Origin: Marinosulfonomonas sp.
Lineage (GTDB): Bacteria > Pseudomonadota > Alphaproteobacteria > Rhodobacterales > Rhodobacteraceae
Assembly: GCA_022712735.1 (NCBI GenBank)
Contig: JAFLKA010000130.1
Span: 1 to 9,967 of the forward strand
Length of the DNA: 9,967 bases
Reading direction: 5' to 3'
In this document: one piece after another, positions 1-4,698 of the stretch
Layout of the letters: every line of letters starts with the position of its first letter
Position numbering within the stretch: the stretch's first letter is position 1
The notes under the pieces: model-generated
Database searches by the model: none
Told to the model about the DNA's origin: nothing
What the model saw: only the letters and a program-made list of their open reading frames with translations
Position numbers and translations under genes: made by a program

Positions 1-6
1 TGCTCA

Positions 7-29
7 AAACCATTTATTTTCAGTGGTTT
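7..29. repeat. Short inverted repeat AAACCA/TGGTTT
   Basis: Positions 7-12 (AAACCA) and 24-29 (TGGTTT) are exact reverse complements separated by 11 bases of AT-rich sequence. It lies just outside the ATACCCCC repeat cluster and the integrase remnant, where an attachment site of an integrated element would be expected. No tRNA or tmRNA 3' end is recognisable here, so the assignment to an att site is only a possibility. A six-base arm can also arise by chance. Confidence 0.25.
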
Positions 30-60
30 ATCTATATCTGCGTTTTCATAGCCGAACATA

Positions 61-94
61 CGATACCCCCATTTCTCAGCTAATGGGGGTATCG
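61..94. repeat. Perfect 13-bp inverted repeat (hairpin) upstream of integrase remnant
   Basis: The left arm CGATACCCCCATT (61-73) is the exact reverse complement of the right arm AATGGGGGTATCG (82-94), with an 8-base loop (74-81). It could form a cruciform or RNA hairpin. However, the arms are two oppositely oriented copies of the ATACCCCC motif that recurs downstream, so paired protein-binding sites are as likely as a structural hairpin. There is no T-run after it, so it does not look like an intrinsic terminator. Confidence 0.85.
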
Positions 95-137
95 GTGGGG
101 GGTAATACCCCCAAGTTAGGAAAGCGATACCCCCAAA
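62..137. repeat. ATACCCCC iteron-like cluster, candidate integrase/excisionase arm sites
   Basis: The core ATACCCCC occurs in direct orientation at 63-70, 105-112 and 127-134. It occurs inverted at 85-92 (GGGGGTAT) and, as GGGGGTAA, at 98-105. The C-tracts of the three direct copies are centred near 68, 110 and 132, that is 42 and 22 bp apart, close to multiples of two helical turns. The copies at 98-112 form a back-to-back palindrome (GGGGGTA-A-TACCCCC). The cluster ends at the ATG of a P4-type integrase remnant. Repeated sites beside an integrase start typically bind the integrase arm domain or an excisionase and also control int expression. That role is inferred from position only. Confidence 0.6.
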
Positions 138-349
138 TGCAATTGTCCGAATTCAAAATCAACAAAGCAAAGAGTCGGAATAAGCCCTATAAGCTGGTTG
201 ATGGTGGCGGACTGTTTCTGCTCGTTAAACCCAACGGATCGAAACTCTGGCAGCAGAAATACCGGCACCAAGGGAAAGAGCGGTTGTTATCACATGGGCA
301 GTATCCCGATGTTATCCGAACAAGCTTGGCAAACATCAGCCAACAATAA
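137..349 (+). pseudogene. P4-type tyrosine integrase, N-terminal remnant (Arm DNA-binding domain, DUF4102)
   Basis: The 70-residue reading frame from ATG 137 has the hallmark of the N-terminal arm-binding domain of P4/CP4-like integrases: KPYKLVDGGGLFLLVKPNGS (residues about 16-35), then KLWQQKYR and a G-KERLLSHGQYPDV segment. Full-length members are about 400 residues with a C-terminal R...HxxR...Y catalytic domain; none of that is present. Homology to the family stops around PDV (residue 57, near 310), where the family continues with an alpha helix rich in Ala/Glu/Arg, and the frame ends at TAA 347-349. The +1 frame resumes with LSEQAW, which might be the continuation after a frameshift, but it also soon loses resemblance. 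No good ribosome binding site precedes ATG 137. The upstream open frame (from 23) runs through the repeat cluster and is not credible coding. This is a non-functional remnant. Confidence 0.8.
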
Positions 350-487
350 CTCTGCGGCGAAGGGCGAAACCTTCGAGCCTTCAATCAGACCCTGCCGGGC
401 CGGTTCCCAATCCTCCTCGTGATGTAGATATGACGGACTCTCGGGGCACTTCCTGCAAATTCCCTGAATTAGGGTGGAGGAAGTTTG
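350..487. other. Intergenic junk between integrase and IS remnants
   Basis: No recognisable gene. About 350-425 is GC-richer than its flanks and has an open minus-strand frame containing EEDWEPARQGLIEGSKVSPF. This reads like real protein sequence, but I cannot assign it to a family and it has no plausible start. From about 430 the sequence looks like the leader of the following IS-derived transposase, ending in a good ribosome binding site (GGAGGAAG, about 476-483) before ATG 488. An inverted-repeat end of the element could lie near 430, but I could not define it. Confidence 0.4.
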
Positions 488-694
488 ATGACAAACGAAG
501 AACGAAAGGTTCAGCGAAATTTTAGAGTTCTGCAGCACGCCGAGAAGATTGGGAATGCTCGCAAGGCATGTCGATATTTTGGCGTGGGCAGGTCCAATCT
601 ACAGTCAGGGCAACCAACCACAACGAATAGCGTCATTCTTGCCCATTTGCGGTATCATTCCCGACAAGGTCACCATAACAATAAATGTTTGTAG
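488..694 (+). pseudogene. IS481-like transposase, N-terminal remnant
   Basis: From ATG 488, preceded by a strong GGAGGAAG ribosome binding site, the frame begins MTNEERKVQRNFRVLQHAEK and continues through KIGNARKACRYFGVGRS. This is the N-terminal helix-turn-helix region typical of IS481-group transposases (members usually read KACRYFGISRSxFYxW). After about residue 36 (near 600) the resemblance ends: the expected FYRWK continuation and the whole DDE catalytic domain (about 250-300 residues) are missing. The remaining 30 residues up to TAG 692-694 look like unrelated sequence. It is a dead fragment of an insertion sequence whose right part was lost when the sequence near 600 was joined to it. 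The family is assigned from the motif alone; IS3-group orfA proteins share similar HTH regions. Confidence 0.65.
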
Positions 695-697
695 GTC

Positions 698-725
698 TTG
701 AAGTTTTGCAGTAAGGTAGTAATTG
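698..725 (+). promoter_or_regulatory. Candidate sigma70-type promoter for the operon
   Basis: TTGAAG (698-703) and TAATTG (720-725) are separated by 16 bases and lie upstream of the GTG start at 753. An alternative pair is TTGTAG (689-694) with TAAGGT (712-717) at 17 bases. Both -10 elements are weak matches. The location is supported mainly by the overlap with the palindrome at 713-736 and by the AT-rich character of 670-735 against the GC-rich genes downstream. Confidence 0.3.
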
Positions 726-736
726 ATTACTTGCTT
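713..736. promoter_or_regulatory. Imperfect 24-bp palindrome, candidate TetR operator
   Basis: The inner arms AGTAAT (718-723) and ATTACT (726-731) are exact reverse complements around a TG centre. The symmetry continues after two mismatched pairs with AAG (713-715) and CTT (734-736), giving 9 of 11 outer pairs matched. It lies 16 bp upstream of the GTG start of the TetR gene and overlaps the candidate -10 region. This is the usual position and size of an autoregulatory TetR-family operator, so binding by the adjacent regulator is a reasonable inference. Confidence 0.55.
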
Positions 737-743
737 GTCTGAT

Positions 744-747
744 GAGG
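744..747 (+). promoter_or_regulatory. Ribosome binding site GAGG that decides the GTG start at 753
   Basis: GAGG lies 5 bases before GTG 753. The in-frame TTG at 723 would add ten residues, sits inside the operator/promoter palindrome and has no suitable upstream Shine-Dalgarno. The nearby ATG at 751 is followed at once by TGA in its own frame. GTG 753 is therefore the best start for the regulator. Confidence 0.6.
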
Positions 748-752
748 CCCAT

Positions 753-1361
753 GTGAACACTAGATCAAAACACCTCCCTGCAAAGGAACGCCGCGCCGTG
801 ACCGTTGAAGCGGTGATCGATCTTGCCGGCACAATAAACCCCGCAGACATCACAACCTCTGCCATCGCCGAGCATATGCACCTGACACAAGGTGCGCTGT
901 TTCGCCATTTCCCGAGCAAAGCGGCGATCTGGCAGGCCGTCATGTCATGGGTTGCTGACCGACTGCTTGCCCGAGTTGATCTTGCGGCACAGGGTGTTGA
1001 ATCTCCGATCGAGGCTATGCAGGCCATGTTTATAAGTCATATCGAGTTTGTGGCAGATCACCCCGGCGTGCCCCGAATGCTGCTGGGCGAGCTGCAACGC
1101 GCGGAACAAACACCGGCGAAAAAGATGGCACAAACAATGTTTCAGGGCTACGAGGCGCGCCTGCATCAGCACCTTGAGCGCGGCAAGGCCAATGGCGAAA
1201 TGGCACCTGATCTGGACTGCAAAGCGGCGGCTACATTGTTCATCGGCACCATTCAGGGGCTGGTCATTCAATCCTTGATCACCGGCGATATTGACCGCAT
1301 GCGGGATGACGCGCTGCGGACCTTTGCGATTTATCGCCGTGGAATCGAGGCGACGTTATGA
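753..1361 (+). CDS. TetR/AcrR family transcriptional regulator
   Basis: This is a 202-residue regulator that most likely represses its own operon. The N-terminal helix-turn-helix spans about residues 33-60 with the classic TetR pattern: ITTSAIAEHMHLTQGALFRH, then FPSKAAIW. The remaining 140 residues are an all-helical ligand-binding/dimerisation domain (for example DHPGVPRMLLGELQRAE, 102-118, and AAATLFIGTIQGLVIQS, 158-174), in a form common among regulators of RND/ABC exporters. Length is normal for the family. GTG start with GAGG 5 bases upstream; a palindrome at 713-736 is the likely operator. The stop overlaps the next start (ATGA, 1358-1361), so the regulator is translationally coupled to the hydrolase gene and is part of the operon it probably controls. 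The inducing ligand cannot be read from the sequence; a substrate of the downstream transporter is a natural candidate. Confidence 0.9.
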   Translation: MNTRSKHLPAKERRAVTVEAVIDLAGTINPADITTSAIAEHMHLTQGALFRHFPSKAAIWQAVMSWVADRLLARVDLAAQGVESPIEAMQAMFISHIEFVADHPGVPRMLLGELQRAEQTPAKKMAQTMFQGYEARLHQHLERGKANGEMAPDLDCKAAATLFIGTIQGLVIQSLITGDIDRMRDDALRTFAIYRRGIEATL

Positions 1362-2776
1362 AAATTAGTTTTTTAGGGGCTGCACGCGAAGTTACCGGGT
1401 CGTGTTATCTGATTGAAACCGAGGGCGGCCGGTTTCTGGTGGATTGTGGCATGGTGCAAGGCGGGCGAGAGTCAATGGAGCGCAATCGCGAACCCTTTGC
1501 CTTCGATCCGAAAACCATAGATTTCGTGTTGCTGACCCACGCGCATATTGATCACAGTGGGCTGTTGCCCAAACTAACCCGTAGCGGATATCAGGGTCCG
1601 ATCTATACAACGGACGCCACCGTTGATCTGCTCGGGGTTTTGTTACCGGACAGCGCTTATATTCAGGAATCGGACTCCAGACGGGCCCGCCGCCGTGCCC
1701 GGGGGAAAAATGCGGTGGCCGCCGCGCCCGCCTACACTATTGAAGATGCCAATGCCTGCCTGACACAGTTGCACCCGGTTGAATATGACCAAGACATCAC
1801 CCCGCGCATCGACGTGCGTTGCCGGTTCAGAGATGCAGGCCATATCCTGGGATCAGCCATCATCGAGGTCTGGGTTACCGAGGGGGACGAGACAACCAAA
1901 ATCGTGTTTAGTGGCGATTTGGGGCAGCCGGGGCGTCCGATTTTACGGGATCCGGCGCCGATCGAGGAGGCCGATATCCTGTTCATCGAATCCACCTATG
2001 GCAACCGCGACCACAAAACCCACGAGGCCACGCTGGAGGAGCTGGCGCAGGTAGTGGACAACACCCTACATCAAAAAGGCGGCAATGTGATTGTGCCTGC
2101 CTTTGCCGTCGGGCGCACGCAGGAAATCCTGTATCATCTGCACCAGCTGACCTGTCAGGGCCGACTGCATGATCTGAAGATTTTTATCGACAGTCCGATG
2201 GCTACCAAAGCCACTGCCATAACCAAGAAACACTTTGAACTGTTCGACAAACAGGCGCGTGAATTGGTCCGTTGGCATGACGAGACAACCAATTTACCTT
2301 ATCTGAATTTCATCGGTAGCGTGGATGAATCCAAGGCGCTGAACTTGATCCGCTCGGGCGCAATCATCATTTCGGCCAGTGGTATGTGCAATGCGGGCCG
2401 CATCCGTCACCACCTGCGCAACAATTTGGCGCGTCCCGAATGCAGTGTGCTGATCACCGGGTATCAGGTGCAGGGCACCTTGGGGCGACGGCTGGTTGAC
2501 GGGGCAAAAACTGTGCGCATCTTTGGGGACGAGATACCGGTGCGCGCCAGTATACACACGCTGAACGGCTTTTCCGCCCATGCCGACCAGACGGCCCTGC
2601 TGGGCTGGGCCGGGCAATTCACCACCCGACCGGAACAAACCTTTGTCGTGCATGGTGAAACAGCGGCAGCGCAGGAATTTGCAGGGCTGCTGAAAAACCG
2701 GCATGGCTGGAATGTGCTGGTGCCCGAACTTGGTATGACGGTTGAATGGGATGCCCAGAACAAAAGGCTGGTATGA
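1358..2776 (+). CDS. Beta-CASP metallo-beta-lactamase-fold hydrolase (RNA-processing type)
   Basis: A 472-residue zinc-dependent hydrolase of the beta-CASP branch of the MBL superfamily, whose studied members (CPSF73, RNase J, archaeal CPSF) cut RNA. All signature motifs are visible: HAHIDH at 61-66 (zinc ligands), H162 in GHILGS, D187 in SGDLG, E211 in ESTYG (motif A), PAFAVGRTQE at 247-256, SASGMCNAGRI at 339-349, H408 in SAHAD (motif B) and H432 in VHGE (motif C/RMMBL). The active site therefore looks intact. No N-terminal KH domains or extra C-terminal domain are present, so it is the minimal form. An arginine-rich stretch at 108-115 (RRARRRAR) could contact nucleic acid. GAGG lies 7 bases before ATG 1358; its stop overlaps the start of the LOG gene. 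It lacks a signal peptide, so it is cytoplasmic. RNA cleavage is inferred from the family; the substrate is unknown. Confidence 0.9.
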   Translation: MKISFLGAAREVTGSCYLIETEGGRFLVDCGMVQGGRESMERNREPFAFDPKTIDFVLLTHAHIDHSGLLPKLTRSGYQGPIYTTDATVDLLGVLLPDSAYIQESDSRRARRRARGKNAVAAAPAYTIEDANACLTQLHPVEYDQDITPRIDVRCRFRDAGHILGSAIIEVWVTEGDETTKIVFSGDLGQPGRPILRDPAPIEEADILFIESTYGNRDHKTHEATLEELAQVVDNTLHQKGGNVIVPAFAVGRTQEILYHLHQLTCQGRLHDLKIFIDSPMATKATAITKKHFELFDKQARELVRWHDETTNLPYLNFIGSVDESKALNLIRSGAIIISASGMCNAGRIRHHLRNNLARPECSVLITGYQVQGTLGRRLVDGAKTVRIFGDEIPVRASIHTLNGFSAHADQTALLGWAGQFTTRPEQTFVVHGETAAAQEFAGLLKNRHGWNVLVPELGMTVEWDAQNKRLV

Positions 2777-3630
2777 TGACAACCCCCGATCACCAGAAGG
2801 CGTTGCGCGAAGCGATCATGCGCAACCCGTCTTACCAGCTTGCCTATGAGGACATCGGGCTTATGGCCGAAGACGACCTGCGTCCGTTGCGCCTGCAAAT
2901 GGAGCTGCTCAAACCCGAACGTGCCCTGCGCAAACAAGGCATTCGTTCAACTGTGGTGGTATTTGGCAGCGCACGCATTGTGTCGCGCGATGTTGCACTA
3001 ACACAATTGGAGCAAGCTGAAACCTGCCTAACCAGCCAGCCCGAGGAACCGCAGTGCCAGCACGATCTGGCGACCGCCAAACGCCAGATGCGTCAGGCCG
3101 GATATTATGAGCAAGCCCGCCGTTTCGCCACACTGGTATCGCAGAAATTTCAGCAAGAGGATCGCCGCGATTTCGTCATGGTAACCGGCGGTGGCCCCGG
3201 AATTATGGAAGCCGCCAATCTGGGTGCCTTCGAGGCTGACGCACGCTCCATCGGGTTGAACATCACCCTGCCACACGAGCAGCAGCCAAACCCGTTTATC
3301 ACCCCCGATCTGGCCTTCCGGTTCCACTATTTCGCGGTTCGCAAAATGCACTTTTTAATGCGCGCCAAAGCGTTGGTGGCGTTTCCCGGCGGCTTTGGCA
3401 CCTTTGACGAACTGTTCGAGGTTCTGACCCTGATCCAGACCGGCAAAATGGACCGCATCCCGATTGTGCTGTTCGGCACTACGTTCTGGCAACAGGCCGT
3501 CAACTTTGATTTTCTGATCAGCGAGGGCATGATTGCGCCTGAAGATCGGGATTTGTTCACAATGGTTGAAACCGCCGAACAGGCCATCGAAGTATTACAG
3601 GGTTTTTATCAGGGAAACCCGCCACCATGA
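2773..3630 (+). CDS. LOG-family (TIGR00730) Rossmann-fold protein, phosphoribohydrolase-like
   Basis: A 285-residue member of the LOG/'lysine decarboxylase-like' family; characterised relatives hydrolyse the N-glycosidic bond of AMP or cytokinin nucleoside monophosphates, releasing ribose 5-phosphate. Visible motifs: FGSAR (64-68), TGGGPGIMEAAN (138-149), catalytic-type RK (190-191) and PGGFGTFDE (205-213) with E213. It is longer than plant LOG proteins (about 210 residues) because of a roughly 57-residue N-terminal extension and a charged insert (about 76-118) between the first strand and GGGPG. It is not a lysine decarboxylase, despite older names. Two adjacent ATGs are possible (2773, 2776). 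I chose 2773, which gives an ATGA overlap with the upstream stop (TGA 2774-2776) and has AAAAGG 5 bases upstream. It is cytoplasmic and coupled to the beta-CASP gene. Its physiological substrate is not evident. Confidence 0.88.
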   Translation: MMTTPDHQKALREAIMRNPSYQLAYEDIGLMAEDDLRPLRLQMELLKPERALRKQGIRSTVVVFGSARIVSRDVALTQLEQAETCLTSQPEEPQCQHDLATAKRQMRQAGYYEQARRFATLVSQKFQQEDRRDFVMVTGGGPGIMEAANLGAFEADARSIGLNITLPHEQQPNPFITPDLAFRFHYFAVRKMHFLMRAKALVAFPGGFGTFDELFEVLTLIQTGKMDRIPIVLFGTTFWQQAVNFDFLISEGMIAPEDRDLFTMVETAEQAIEVLQGFYQGNPPP

Positions 3631-3674
3631 ACACCCATCCACCGACAACAGGAGCCATTCACCATGTCGCGTAA
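3627..3674 (+). other. 15-codon open frame bridging the LOG and HlyD genes
   Basis: ATG 3627 overlaps the LOG stop as ATGA, and the frame (MNTHPPTTGAIHHVA) ends at TAA 3672-3674, eleven bases inside the HlyD gene. It spans the only real gap in the operon. If translated it could carry terminating ribosomes across to the HlyD start. However, its upstream Shine-Dalgarno is distant (AGGGAAA, about 13 bases away), and the HlyD gene has its own AGGAG (3651-3655), so it may be a chance frame. Confidence 0.2.
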
Positions 3675-4698
3675 AATATCCATCTTTCTGGTCTTCCTCG
3701 CTCTGGCGGGGTTTCTTGGCTTTGGCGCATGGAAGGTTCTTTTGGCCCCCGACGATCTGCCGCCCGAGGGGTTTGCCCGTGGCAATGGCCGGATCGAGGC
3801 CGACCTGATTGACATTTCAACCCGCATCGCGGGCCGCGTCGCCAGTATCCTCGTGCGCGAAGGCGATCTGGTGCAACAGGGCGATGTGCTGGCGATCATG
3901 GACACAACCGAGTTGTCCGCCCAAAAGATGCGGGCCGCAGCGGCAGTTGCCAGTAGCGAGGCGGCGGTGGCCGTGGCTGAATCCGCTGTCAGTCAGGCCG
4001 AGGCAACGCTGGCACTGGCCATCAGCGAGTTGGCACGGTCCGAGGAATTACAAGCACGCGGCGTGGTCTCGCAGGAAAGTCTGGATATCCGCCGCACCGA
4101 AACCCAATTGGCCAGGGCCGGGCTGGTTGCAGCACAAGCCGGTGTGGTTGCGCAGTTGCGCGCCGTTGACGCCGAAAATGCCGCCCTTCAGGAAATCGAG
4201 GCACGGATCGCCGACAGCACGTTATATGCACCACAAGTCGGGCGGATACTCTACCGGTTGGCCCAGCCCAGCGAAGTTGTGGGCAGCGGCGGTAAGGTAC
4301 TGACAATGGTCAGTCTGGCCGATGTCTATATGGAGTTTTTCCTGCCCGCCAGCGCCGCCCCGCGGCTGCGCCTAGGGGACGAGGCCCGCATCGTGATTGA
4401 CATATTGCCGCAAATTTCAATCCCCGCGATTGTGACCTTTGTCGCGCCCCAAGCGCAGTTCACCCCGAAACAGGTTGAAACCCTTCAAGAACGCGAAAGC
4501 CTGATGTTCCGCATCCGCGTGCGCATTCCACAGGAATTGATCGAGGCCCGCATTGAGCGGATCAAAACCGGCGTGCGCGGCGTGGTCTGGGTGCGCCTGT
4601 GGGGCCAGGATGAACAATTGCCAGACTGGCCCGACGGCCTGACCCCGCCGCTTGTTACAAATCTGGATGGGGTCGCCAAGGTGCCTGCAGGTGACTGA
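3664..4698 (+). CDS. yhiI: HlyD-family membrane fusion protein (YhiI-like periplasmic adaptor)
   Basis: A 344-residue periplasmic adaptor of an ABC exporter. The N-terminus has a Lys/Arg start and one hydrophobic segment (about 6-26), serving as a signal anchor. A biotinyl-lipoyl-like domain follows (GNGRIEADLIDISTRIAGRV, 40-59, to GDVLAIMD, 73-80). Then comes an Ala/Glu-rich coiled-coil hairpin (about 83-185), the second lipoyl half (STLYAPQVGRILYR, 185-198) and a C-terminal beta-barrel region. Length is close to E. coli YhiI. Start ATG 3664 has AGGAG 8 bases upstream. The 3' end overlaps the next gene by 8 bp. Placed directly before the RbbA-like ATPase/permease and a YhhJ-like permease, it reproduces the yhiI-rbbA-yhhJ order. 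It would link the inner-membrane transporter to the periplasm or an outer-membrane channel; no outer-membrane factor gene is in the window. Confidence 0.88.
   Translation: MSRKISIFLVFLALAGFLGFGAWKVLLAPDDLPPEGFARGNGRIEADLIDISTRIAGRVASILVREGDLVQQGDVLAIMDTTELSAQKMRAAAAVASSEAAVAVAESAVSQAEATLALAISELARSEELQARGVVSQESLDIRRTETQLARAGLVAAQAGVVAQLRAVDAENAALQEIEARIADSTLYAPQVGRILYRLAQPSEVVGSGGKVLTMVSLADVYMEFFLPASAAPRLRLGDEARIVIDILPQISIPAIVTFVAPQAQFTPKQVETLQERESLMFRIRVRIPQELIEARIERIKTGVRGVVWVRLWGQDEQLPDWPDGLTPPLVTNLDGVAKVPAGD

Noticed and set aside
61..94. Hairpin as an intrinsic terminator
   Set aside because: No T-run follows and the arms are copies of a motif repeated downstream, which fits binding sites better.
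62..134. CRISPR-like array
   Set aside because: Repeats are only 8-10 bases, in both orientations and unevenly spaced, with no cas genes.
23..136. Upstream extension of the integrase reading frame from a GTG at 23
   Set aside because: It runs through the ATACCCCC repeat cluster and inverted repeat, has no family resemblance before ATG 137 and no ribosome binding site.
290..538. Minus-strand open frame containing EEDWEPARQGLIEGSKV
   Set aside because: It crosses two unrelated remnants on the opposite strand, has no good start signal and matches no family I recognise; at most a scrap of foreign sequence near 325-425.
723..752. TTG 723 as the start of the TetR gene
   Set aside because: It lies within the operator palindrome and candidate promoter; GTG 753 has a well-spaced GAGG.
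2294..2937. Long minus-strand open frames inside the beta-CASP and LOG genes
   Set aside because: They are frame shadows of strongly conserved + strand genes in GC-rich DNA, with no domain resemblance.
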